Source: Corydoras sp. C115
Lineage: Eukaryota; Chordata; Actinopteri; Siluriformes; Callichthyidae
Assembly: GCA_019802505.1 (NCBI GenBank)
Contig: JAFMOC010000271.1
Location: 30,001 to 94,000 of the forward strand
Direction of reading: 5' to 3'
Length of the DNA stretch: 64,000 nucleotides
The position numbers were made by a program, and so were the translations under genes. Below the pieces are notes generated by a model. That model was given only the letters and a program-made list of their open reading frames with translations. It made no database searches and was not told the origin of the DNA. Shown here piece after piece: positions 54,880 to 64,000 of the stretch (within the stretch, counting starts at the first letter, position 1; each line of letters begins with the position of its first letter).

Positions 54880-57800
54880 GATATAATCACCCTCAGGGTC
54901 AGCGAGTCTGCGAGCGACTTTTTTTTTGTATAAAATCCGAGTTCTGTTCGAGAATTCCTCTTCAGATCAGAGAGACCGTGGCACCGAGTCGCAGCGCCCA
55001 GCGAACGCCCTCGCAGAGCAAACCAGATGTTTCTGCCCGAGAGGTGTGCGAGGGTTTTAAACATTAGTGTTTATGGGGCAAGCTTCCTTTTTTACGTTCC
55101 TCCTGAGAACCATAAAGCCTCATTATTAGTATTGTTGTTGTTGTTATTATTATTATGCGCTTCCTTCCTTCAACACGCAGCTTCACCGCGCCGCCGACGC
55201 CCGGCAGCGTTCCGTTCTTCACGCCCGGCAGCCCGGCTGCGTTCTCCCTGATTTACATGACTTCCAGTGAAGTTACACACTTGAGTGCAGGTTATCGTGG
55301 TGTCATTGTATTCTAACGCACACCCGCCGGTGGCTTCGGCTTATCCCGTCACACATGCAACCAGTTCACATTTACATTTACATTTGGTCATTTTTTGGAC
55401 GCTTTTATGCAAAGCGACTTACAAGATGAGCACAGGGTTCATCACAGCGCCCCCTGGAGCAATGAGGGTTAAGGGTCTCGCTCAAGGACCCACACTGGTA
55501 ACTGCAGTGGAGCTGGGATTTGAACCCCCAACCTACAGATTGACAACCCAACACCCTGACCATTGAGCTACCGCTCCCCAGTACCACAGTTCATTGATGT
55601 TTCCTCTTCCCTGTAGGGGGCGCATTAGTGGCGCTGCAGTCTTAAGAGTTTTTAGCCTTAAGATTCCAATAATTCATTCATTATCTTCCACTTTATCCTC
55701 TATTAGGGTCGCGGTGGGGTTCCATGAACTTGGTGATCCAGGGGAGAACGTCTTGGGCGCTGGGCAGATACACCCAGGACAGGGCGCCAATCCATCACTG
55801 GACACACACTCACTCACACACACAGACACACTCTACATGTCGGCAATTTGGAGAACTCAATTCACCTTGATCCATGTTTTTGGACTGTGGGAGGAAACCG
55901 GAGAACCCGGAGGAAACCCACGCGGACACGGGAAGGACATGGAAACTCCACCCAGATGGGGATTCGAACCGAGAATCCCCAAGCACTGAGAGGAGAACAT
56001 GCCAAACCTCTAAGCCACCGTGCCGGCCAGATTCCAATAAACAAAACACAATGATATTCAAACACACCGTATGAACGAATGTAGTGGGTCATGATTTTAA
56101 ACAATTGCACAAACAGTTTAGGGAAGGCCCTTTCTGTAATGCTCTCCCGTATAAAGTTCCCTGTACTGTATATTTAAGGTCGTTATGACTTCAGCTGGCG
56201 GCACGGTGGCTTAGTGGTTTAACATGTTCTCCTCTCAGTGCTAGGGATTCCCGGTTTCGAATCCCCATCTGGGTGGAGTTTCCATGTCCTCCCCGTGTCC
56301 GCGTGGGTTTCCTCCGGGTTCTCCGGTTTCCTCCCACAGTCCAAAAACATGGATCAAGGTCAATTGAGTTCTCCAAATTGCCCCATATAGTGTGTGAGTG
56401 AGTGAGTGTGTCCAGTGATAGATTGCCCCCTGTCCTTGGTGTATCTGCCCAGCTCCCGAAACGTTCTCCCCTGGATGGGCATGGGAGTGCTGCGTCTGAT
56501 GAATGACCCCGGGGGAAGGCCGAGGGGCGTGGCCGGCTGTAGATACGGAACGCTCGCGTAATGAAAGCGTGAATAATTCATGTGTTGGCTCAGAGTCCTG
56601 TGTCCTGAGGGCGGGGTTCTCGTGACTGAACTGCATTCGCACATCATTTATATTCTTTCACATTGTTTTGATAAAACTCCGTCCTCTGGAGAAACGCCGT
56701 GAGGACGCCGGACCCTTTTTCATTCATTATCTCCCGCTTTATCCTCTATTAGGGTCGCGGTGGGGTTCTCCATGCCCATCCAGGGGAGAACGTTTCAGGC
56801 GCTGGGCAGATACACCCAGGACAGGACGCCAATTTATCACTGGACACACACTCACACACACAGACACACTCTATATGGGGCAATTTGGAGAACTCAATTG
56901 ACCTTGATCCATGTTTTTGGACTGTGGGAGGAAACCGGAGAACCCGGAGGAAGCCCACGCGGACACGGGGAGAACATGCAAACTCCACCCAGATGGGGAT
57001 TCGAACCGGGAATCCCTACCCACCGTGCCGCCCTTGGACACCGGATCGTGATTCCTAAATAAACCCCGCTGGTGCTGCTTCATTTCACCTTTAATGCTCC
57101 TCTTTTGCAGATTGATGACATTACATGAACATATTTCTCCGGTGATGCTCAGGTGTGCGGTTCGGTCGTCCACCGGAGCGCTGAGTAACGAGATGACGGT
57201 CCGTGTGTCCATCATGCGCTCTGGTTTCAGTTATGGCAGATCCACCTTACAATGGACGTTATTAATAAATCATAAAGGGAACGTAATATAACCATAGGGG
57301 AACGTTGCTGTAACCATGGGGACGGATCAGCTGAAGGAGACAATACCTCCCCCAAGTGGTGGTGGTGCTTTCGGTACAGTTCACTAGATCCAGGGGGACT
57401 TTAAATTGAGAATGTGTCTGTCCTGTGAGGGACTGGCGACCTGTCCGAGGACTTTCTCTGCCTTGCAGTTTTGAACTTGGTCAGTAGGTACTACACCGGA
57501 TCTGGAACACACGGTTTGACTGGTAAAGCATAAGACAACCTGCAGGTGGCGCACTTTCAGCCCACTGCTCGATGAATACCATGTATCTGGACTTTGTGGT
57601 GGTCTTCAGCCGAGCCGATTCCACATTTATCTTCTGTGATTCACTCCCCAGCCCACAGGGAGGTGCCATTCAGTTCACCATGACCCTCTTGAGGAGTCCT
57701 TGAGGAGTCCATCGATATCCACATCCAGCTTCAGTGGGGTCAGCGGGGTCCACGTGCAATCAGAAGGCCCCGCTTCATTCCCTGGTCGCTCAGCTCCATC

Positions 57801-60761
57801 TTCTTCTGGGATCTGACCTTTCTGGAGCTTTGAACATGATGAGCTCATTAATAATGCCTTCCGATGTCAGGCGGCGCTCCATCAGTGATCCCATTGGTGA
57901 CGAATATTCTCCTGTGATACAAAAGCACCTCAGAGAACCTAGATTTCTGGACCGTCCATCCTCAGATACCAGTTTCCTCTCTGGCCCAATGCCAGAGGCT
58001 GCTCTCTTTCTGACCTTCTCCCAGGAGAAGCCATTTTTGGAGAATTCTGGAACACACTCCTTTAATAGACTCATTAGTAATTCCTCCAGGTTTTCGTGAG
58101 GGGCAGCTGGTTCCACCTCCGTCCTACTGCCCCACCGTTCCTCTCAGGACAGAAGCTCAGAACTTTGCAAGGCTGGTCAGAAACTTTCGGTGAACCAGAA
58201 TGTGCTGGTCACATGACTCGGGGTGCAGTTGTTGCGTAACAGTGATCTGAAACCAAAATGGGAATTGGGAATGGCAGCGTACGTGTTATCTCGCCACACA
58301 CCAGCTCTTGGGTTTGGGTTCGAGGAGAAGCCCGTCTGCGTCATGAGCATAAACATCCAGCAAGCCAACCACCAGGCCAGCAGGGGGATTCACACCCACG
58401 AGAGGACGACATAAACCCCGGAGTCCTCAAAAAAGAAAAGAGTCGTAGTGGCGTGACATAAACGCCGGCCCAATCATCTCAGAGTTATCTCGGGTTCGAG
58501 ACGTGTTCCTCTCTGGAGGCTGTTGATTGATTACTTCTGGTTTGAGTTTCTGCACTCTGTCAAACCCAAAGCTCCACCCAACCGAAATCGATGGTCTCTG
58601 ATACGATATGCTTTATATAGAACCATGTTTGGTTCACGCCGAGTTCAGGCGACTGAATGGGGTTACGGATATCGTGGGAGATGGTGTCCTGCGGGTGGGC
58701 CAGATAAAAAAACGTCCATTACGTACCCTTCTGGGAAATGACTTTTCTCTCGGTTGACCCCTTAAACCAGTTTATGGTTCGTGCTCTCAGACTCCTGACC
58801 TCCAGTCTGCAGCATCTCCCCAATGATGAGTCCCATTCTTTTACTGTTTAAACCAAAACAACATGGACTCCCCACCCCCCCATGAACTTACATGAACCTG
58901 TATGGACCACAGTGATGGGACAGGTCCAGGAGATTTCATGACACCTCAGTCTAAGCTGCCTTCGCAGCCATAACAGAAACGTCTCATCTGTCACACTCTG
59001 GATTTACTTCAAAGAGACGGCGACGTGGTCGGACTTTTCGTCTCCACCTTCCCAATGGCGTCTATGTTTCTTATTAAAAACGTTTCTCGTCAGACACAAT
59101 GGTGAAAGATAACCACACTGCGTTTTCATCTCAAACGCACGGCAAGAACCGAACTAAGACGTTGTTCTTACGTTAACGAGCGACGCGCCGACGGCCTACA
59201 TATTCAAGGCTTTGTGTTTATTTAAAGTTAGAGAATAAAACTGGATATAAATATTCAATTGGTCGTCAACACTTTGGGGAAGGCCTCGCTCTTTCTGAAG
59301 TCTTTGAGAAAGTGACCTCATGGGAAGGAAATACATTTTTATTTTAACGCGGTGGTTTAAATCAAAGCCACCGGATCGGATCTGAGGAGGGTTCTACTTT
59401 CCTGAACTCATGGTTCTAGAACAGGATGTTCAACAAGCTTGTGTTTAAAACCCCATTCCCAGAAACCGGGGAACGCTTTCTAAACATGCAGCAAGAACCG
59501 AAAGAACCTTCTCCCTTTAACAGAGATAACAATTAAACAATGACTGCTGTATACACGACGCTACACTACAAATAAACTAACCAATCCAATGATAATGATA
59601 ACTAAACAATCCAATGCAGTTGTTTGAAATTCTGTTGGTGGTTGGCATGTTCTCCTCTCAGCTCTGGGGATTCCCGGTTCGAATCCCAATCTGGGTGAAG
59701 TTTCCATGTTCTCCCTGTGTCTGTGTGAGCCTCCTCCGGGTTCTCCGGTTTCCTCCCACAGTCCAAAAAACATGGATTCAAGGTACATTAAATGCTCTAA
59801 ATCGCCCCATATAGTGTCACTTTGTATGTGTGAGTGAGTGTGTGTCCAGTGATAGATTGGCGTCCTGTCCTGGGTGTATCTGCCCAGCGCCCGAAACGTT
59901 CTCCCCTGGATGGGCATGAGAACCCCCCCCCTCGTCCAATCACGAGGCAGCGTGTGGATTGCGGCGTGAAGGTCGATCATTTGCAGAGAGCAGAACGTGT
60001 CTTGGCTGGTGTGTTTTATTTGGCAGCGGGGGATTTGTTCGGTGTTTATGAAGCCCTGCTGCGAAGCGGCGGTGTCTGCGAAGCGTGTTAATGAATGGAA
60101 ACGCCGCACGCTGAACGCTGAACGCTGAACGCTGAACGTCTGCGGCGAAGCTGTCGACGACCAGATGAAAACAGGAAGGCCGCCTGCGAGGTCTGAACGT
60201 AGCGACAAACGCTGAACACCAGAACAACTGACGACTGCAAAACTGACCTCAACCGACAAAGGCTATTATTTACAACCGAGCTCCACTGTCCGAGTCACGA
60301 CTCCGAATCGATTCCTGTCAACTCTAGGCATCAGATCATTTAACAAGCATCGCAGGAAGAATAGGTTTCAAGAACTAAAAGTATAAGGACGCTTCCACAT
60401 GGTATATACAATCAGACTTTGTGGACACAGTTCGGGGACACAAACCCCTGACCTCAACCTTCGGCCTCGTTAAACAACTTTGGGATGAACTAGAATGGCG
60501 ATTGCAAACCAGACACTCTCACCCAACAGCGGTGTCTGACCTCACAAATGCTCAAAAGGGCAAATATTCCCAACGATGCTCTTCAAAGTCTTGTAGAAAG
60601 TCTTCCCGCAGAGTAAACGCCTCCCCATCATGTGCTGTATGCCAACAACCACATAACCGAATTTACAGACAGGAAATAAATCAGACAGCCAGCTCTGATA
60701 TCACACAAATAAGACGTCACCTGCATCATTGACAAATATGACTGACGGGAACCTCAGTGAC

Positions 60762-60795
<34 letters not shown>

Positions 60796-61350
60796 ACATG
60801 AGAGCGTTAGGGCTGCAGAATTACAGCTCTTACCAAAAAAAACCCCAAACAACAAGCAGATCTGATCTAACACAAGTGGGCAGATCAAAGAATCATGAAC
60901 TGCACCGAGCAAAATGACTCATTTAGCGGGTTAATGGAAGCGGGAGGACCAGGGACCAGGAACCAGGAACCTTTCTGAGAGCAAAACTAAATTCTAACAG
61001 AGTATGAAGAGAAAAAATATGACTGACTGAATAGATTATTAATATTTACATTTATCAAGTGGGTGGCTTAGTGGTTTGGCACCTTCTCCTCTCAGCACTA
61101 GGGATTCCCGGTTCGAATCCCCATCTGGGTGGAGTTTCCATGTCCTCCCCATGTCCGCGTGGGTTTCCTCCGGGTTCTCCGGTTTCCTCCCACAGTCCAA
61201 AGAACATGGATCAAGTCAATTGAGTTCTCAAAAAATGCCCCATATAGAGTGTGTCTGTGTGAGTGAGTGTGTGCCCAGCGATAGATTGGCGCCCTGTCCT
61301 GGGTGTATCTGCCCAGCGCCCGAAACGTTCTCCACTGGATGGGCATGGGG

Positions 61351-61401
<51 letters not shown>

Positions 61402-62710
61402 CGACCCTAATAGAGGATAAAGCTGAAGATAATGAATGAATGAATGAATAGATTTGCTGTATTAATATTTACATTTATAAAGTTGGGAAGAACATGCAAA
61501 TGGACCCAATGGAACTAAGTCTGGCCCAACCATCCACTCTCTCTTTACTGAAGGACCACCGCAGATGGGGAAACACCTGGATGGAGGTCCATTTTGAGGT
61601 CAATGGTGCTGCTGCGTCCATCCATCTCAATTTGGTGGTTGGACTGTGAAGCTGGTGAAGGCCCTTTTCTTTTAAATGTGGTGTACAGGGAGTAACAACT
61701 ATACTCCCTATACTACACTATATTATACTATACTATACTATGCTATACTATAATATATTATGTCTGCAAAATGAATTTAATGGAGGGTGAAGCTGTGCAA
61801 ACTGGTATCTACTGAAGCTTGAGTCATTAAATTTGATGGAACATCATTAAAGAACATAATAAATTAATAACTTAAATATTAGGGTTCTTACCACCAAAGG
61901 CAGGCTGCACATGACAAAGATGAAGGTCATAATGACCAGCAGAATGAGGTGCTCAACTTCCTGCGAGAGGAAAAAGTGTCTTCGCTCTCTCCGGCTGCGG
62001 GTGACCCCGCCTCCACAGCTGACCGTACGTCTCCGGTACATCAGCACCAGGTTGTACACCACGAAGCAGTTGCATGCCACCACCAGGAGCACCATGATCA
62101 GCATGACGGTGGCGTACACGTTGGCAAACACCAGGTCCGTCAAATCTTTGGGGCTCATATCGATGAAGCACCATGTCCCGGGGCAGTACTGCACGTATTG
62201 GCCGAATCCCACGAAGGGCATGCAGCAAAAGAGCGTACATACGATGAAAATGCAAGGAATGGTGACGTAACCGCAGCGCAGGCTGACCCAGCGGCCGTAC
62301 AGGTAGGGATAGCCAATGGAGAGGTAGCGCTCCAGGGCCATGGTGAGCAGCAGAGCCAACGTGGCCAGGCTGAAAAATGTCATGGTAAAGCCAAAGTACC
62401 AGCACGTGGATTTGCTCATATCAATCAAAGTGGTGTTACGCGCATGGGCCACCTGCACCAGGGGGCTAATCATGCACGTGCCGGCCAAGTCGGTCACCAC
62501 CAGTGCGGTCACCAGCACGTGGAACAGCGAGCGACGCTGAGGGTGCTCCTGCTGCCGGTGATTGCGCTCCTTCCACCGCCGCACCTCGATCAACACCAGC
62601 GCCGTGACGTTCCCCAGCACTCCCAAGGCGAACATCAGGGCGCTGACGATGGGACTCGCACTGCCGTCCACGGTAGTCGTGTTATGGCAAGTCTCATTGA
62701 AGTCAGGCAT
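52123..62710 (-). CDS. ptger2: Prostaglandin E2 receptor EP2 subtype, complete two-exon coding gene
   Basis: Coding exons on the minus strand: 62710-61892 (273 residues) and 52413-52123 (96 residues plus stop). They join in phase 0 and give 369 residues; human EP2 has 358. EP2 is a seven-helix plasma-membrane receptor that couples PGE2 to Gs and cAMP. Family signs: N-terminal sequons NET and NTT, LFHVLVTALVVTDLAGTC in helix 2, ERYLSIGYPY at the end of helix 3, the prostanoid-receptor loop signature QYVQYCPGTWCF, and ALRFISINSIIDPWVF in helix 7. That helix has the Arg that binds the prostanoid carboxylate and DPW in place of NPxxY. The intron between helices 6 and 7 is at the place typical of prostanoid receptors. 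Tail-to-tail with txndc16, as in human. Teleosts carry more than one ptger2 copy and I cannot assign a or b. Confidence 0.93.
52478..52515. repeat. (AAT)n microsatellite
   Basis: About 12 AAT units inside the ptger2 intron, 65 bases from exon 2. Confidence 0.9.
52522..53098 (-). repeat. Two SINE-1 copies in tandem
   Basis: 52522-52851 nearly full, subfamily I; 52852-53098 subfamily II, with a (CACT)n expansion at 52905-52940. Confidence 0.78.
53125..53324 (+). repeat. Diverged SINE-1 fragment, subfamily II
   Basis: Begins ATGCTCTTAATTGCCCC; the C tract is broken by A (CCCCCCACCCCCCACC). Confidence 0.68.
53325..54089. other. ptger2 intron, no gene seen
   Basis: Direct repeats of AATGACATGTCTCC near 53360 and 53392; a G run at 53779. 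Confidence 0.45.
54090..54583 (+). repeat. Two SINE-1 copies in tandem
   Basis: 54090-54275 subfamily II and 3'-truncated at TTGCCCC; 54278-54583 subfamily I and truncated after the C tract. Both share the unusual B-box region GTGCTGGGAA(C/T)TAAA. Confidence 0.78.
54761..54880. repeat. Two (GT)n microsatellites
   Basis: 54761-54787 and 54827-54878. Confidence 0.93.
54881..55365. other. ptger2 intron, no gene seen
   Basis: (TTG)n(TTA)n at 55127-55156. A G+C-rich patch at 55180-55240 without recognisable coding content. Confidence 0.45.
55366..55580 (-). repeat. SINE-B copy
   Basis: Minus strand: tail at 55372-55420, GGATTTGAACC (B box) at 55515, CATTGAGCTACCGC (A box) at 55561. Confidence 0.83.
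55673..56028 (-). repeat. Full SINE-1 with 12-bp TSD
   Basis: Perfect TSD AGATTCCAATAA at 55661-55672 and 56029-56040. Its C tract is only 4-5 long, unusual for the family. Confidence 0.9.
56195..56486 (+). repeat. SINE-1 copy, 3'-truncated
   Basis: Head and boxes present; stops at GATGGGCATGGG with no tail. Confidence 0.8.
56721..57034 (-). repeat. SINE-1 copy, head deleted
   Basis: Joins GGAATCCCTA directly to CCCACCGTGCCGCC, losing the A-box side. Confidence 0.8.
57035..59635. other. SINE-free 2.6-kb block in ptger2 intron; unrecognised
   Basis: The longest stretch of the window without SINE-1. 57480-58460 carries sizeable open frames on both strands, for example 57734-58099 plus and 58116-57790 minus, interrupted by stops. 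It looks like decayed coding DNA of a mobile element or retrocopy, but I recognise no family. Confidence 0.4.
59636..59930 (+). repeat. SINE-1 copy, subfamily II
   Basis: Lacks the A box; body GATTCAAGGTACATTAAATGC; ends in the C tract. Confidence 0.8.
60375..60732 (+). mobile_element. Tc1/mariner-like transposase relic
   Basis: GACCTCAACC precedes an open stretch reading LWDELEWRL, then SHPTAVSDLTNAQKGKY. This is the C-terminal part of the DDE domain of Tc1-like transposases (usually NPIEHLWDELERR). Frame is shifted before it and the N-terminal domains are absent, so it is inactive. An end-like word, AAAAGTATAAGGACGC, lies at 60378. Confidence 0.7.
60764..60793. repeat. (GA)n microsatellite
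   Basis: About 14 GA units. Confidence 0.92.
61061..61459 (+). repeat. SINE-1 copy with 24-bp TSD and a C run of about 50
   Basis: Bounded by a 24-base direct repeat with one mismatch at 61037-61060 and 61460-61483 (core TATTAATATTTACATTTAT). The C tract is expanded to about 50 at 61350-61400. Confidence 0.86.
61484..61891. other. Start of ptger2 intron
   Basis: TATACTA repeats at 61713-61760. No other feature recognised apart from the GTAAGA donor at 61891-61886. Confidence 0.6.
61892..62710 (-). CDS. ptger2: ptger2 exon 1 (N-terminus through helix 6)
   Basis: ATG at 62710 with AGG before it (purine at -3). Encodes helices 1-6, ending HLILLVIMTFIFVMCSLPLV. Donor GTG|GTAAGA; reading past it gives only 14 further unrelated codons. 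A third sequon, NTT, is in the first extracellular loop. The loop cysteines (STCWYF and PGTWCF) can form the conserved disulfide. The third inner loop is Arg-rich (MYRRRTVS, TRSRRERR). Confidence 0.95.
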
Positions 62711-64000
62711 CCTGGCTCAGAGCTTAAAGCTTGACTGCTGGTCTGAAATCAGAAGAAAGCAAAAGTCAGGCTTCAGAACTTCAGCAGAACTTCAGCAGTA
62801 TCTCAGCAGGAATCCCGCTACTCAGCGGTCCGGGTGAAAGTGAAGTGGTCGAGCTCCATGAAGTTGGAATAACTCAATTCACATTTTAAATATTAAGACA
62901 CCCGGAGTTACAGCTCAATTCTGAAATGTAGTATTTCATGATGTTTCAGAATCAATTCAGGAGTTCAGTTCAGTAAATGATAAATGACATATTTGTACTC
63001 AACCTTTAAATCTCCACTTCAGGTGTTAGATTTGGGAATTAAAAAAAAAATTTGAAATAAAATGAGAAATTCCACTCTGCTCCCAGATCTTATTTCCAAG
63101 TAACATTCTGGCACTTATGGTTCTTCACTTTTGAGTTCTCAGTTCTGTAATATTCTCTAATAAACATTTTAAAACATTATTTTGTCTGAAAAGTTTCAGA
63201 GCTCCGGTCAGAGCAGCAGGAGCACGAACCTGCTGAAAGTCCGGCTGCGGGTCCACGGTGGAGATGGAGCCTCCATGCGGGTTCTGCTTGCTCCATGCTG
63301 TCTGATGGAACGCGGCGTGCTGTCCACCGCGTCCAGAAGATGGACCGCGAACTGCCGGCGAGGACGGTGACAGCGGGGTTGCCAGATCGGTGTGACTCAC
63401 TTCCGTCTTCATCATGGTTTCTAACACGCCCTTTCTCTTCGAACCGGCCCCAAACCTCCACCCACCAAACCTCCACCCACCAAACCCCCCACCCACCAAA
63501 CCCCCCACCACATCACCCTCACACAAACCAACAATAAAGACACCACACGATGTAAACACGAGCTTTTTATTCCTTCATGCCGTGTCCCTGCTTTTCATTA
63601 GGGATCTGAGCTGAATCAGATGCTTCTACATGGCAACTCACAGCCAGCCGTCATAAAGCGTTTTTGTTTATTAATTATATTAAAATTAATTTCCCACACA
63701 ATAATAAACATAATCATTTTATGATCCTTACATTATAAAAAGTGATAAATGTGGGACACTTAATCATCACTTAATCATCAAAAATGTAGACATTTAAACA
63801 TTTATATTTAAATGTAAAGTTACAAACAAAAAATTCTATATAACTTGTAGATTTTTAAAGGGCTAGTATTTTTGTAGTTGCTTTTATATTTGACCAACGA
63901 TTGTATTCCTATTGCGCCCCCTAAAGCTCAAACACATCAAGTGCAGACTTTTAACAACACTATAAATGTTGTTATAATTGGTCTCGTTGCTAAGTTCTTA
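62711..64000. other. Upstream region of ptger2
   Basis: 62711-62850 is probably 5' UTR. A tandem repeat of ACCAAACCTCCACCC type lies at 63440-63515. The minus-strand frame 63559-63125 reads through it and resembles no family. The last 400 bases are A+T-rich and unrecognised. Confidence 0.4.

Noticed and set aside
1298..61420. Dozens of 60-190 residue frames containing phrases such as WHVLLSALGIPGSNP or RWADTPRTGGQS
   Set aside because: All are SINE-1 read in different frames and strands; the same peptide recurs at every copy and is shifted by the C tract.
1298..61460. tRNA genes suggested by intact A and B boxes
   Set aside because: The sequences after the B box do not fold into acceptor stems and continue into the SINE body; these are tRNA-derived SINE heads.
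63125..63559. 144-residue minus-strand frame near the right edge
   Set aside because: Gly-rich start comes from a short tandem repeat, and the rest matches no family; no splice or start evidence.

Overview
This is vertebrate nuclear DNA, almost certainly from a ray-finned fish. It has intron-split genes with GT...AG junctions, CpG-rich promoter DNA, and a very heavy load of tRNA-derived SINEs, Tc1-like and hAT-like relics and microsatellites of teleost type. I cannot name the species.

Three protein-coding loci can be supported. (1) The first coding exon of a GPR137-family membrane protein, probably gpr137c, lies on the minus strand at about 49-297 and runs off the left edge. (2) A complete txndc16 gene, encoding an ER-lumenal thioredoxin-like protein, lies on the plus strand. 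I assembled it from 19 coding exons between 1095 and 24843. Every junction keeps the reading frame and the product is 805 residues. (3) ptger2, a prostaglandin E2 receptor of EP2 type, lies on the minus strand as two coding exons (61892-62710 and 52123-52413) and gives 369 residues across a 9.5-kb intron. The order gpr137c / txndc16 / ptger2, with the first pair head to head and the last pair tail to tail, is the arrangement I recall for human 14q22.1. This supports all three names.

Layout: 1-300 gpr137c exon 1; 300-1094 shared CpG-rich promoter; 1095-24843 txndc16 with SINE-filled introns; 24844-52122 gene-free repeat-rich DNA, including a C-rich tract of about 600 bp, an 11-bp minisatellite, a 7-bp minisatellite and a GA-rich array; 52123-62710 ptger2; 62711-64000 upstream sequence of ptger2.

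The dominant non-genic component is one SINE family of about 340 bp, here called SINE-1, with roughly 65 full or partial copies. It has a tRNA-like head with A box TGGCTTAGTGG and B box GGTTCGAATCC, a body rich in TTTCCTCC, a hypervariable C tract, and a (GAAT)n tail. Many copies have clean target-site duplications (TSDs) of 11-17 bp. The most interesting observation is that several insertions are head-to-tail dimers flanked by a single TSD pair. Two dimer types share their own linker at unrelated loci, which suggests a dimeric SINE moves as a unit. A second tRNA-derived SINE (SINE-B) and an unclassified repeat (repeat C) share a 3' tail. Most long open frames in the window are products of these repeats and not genes.
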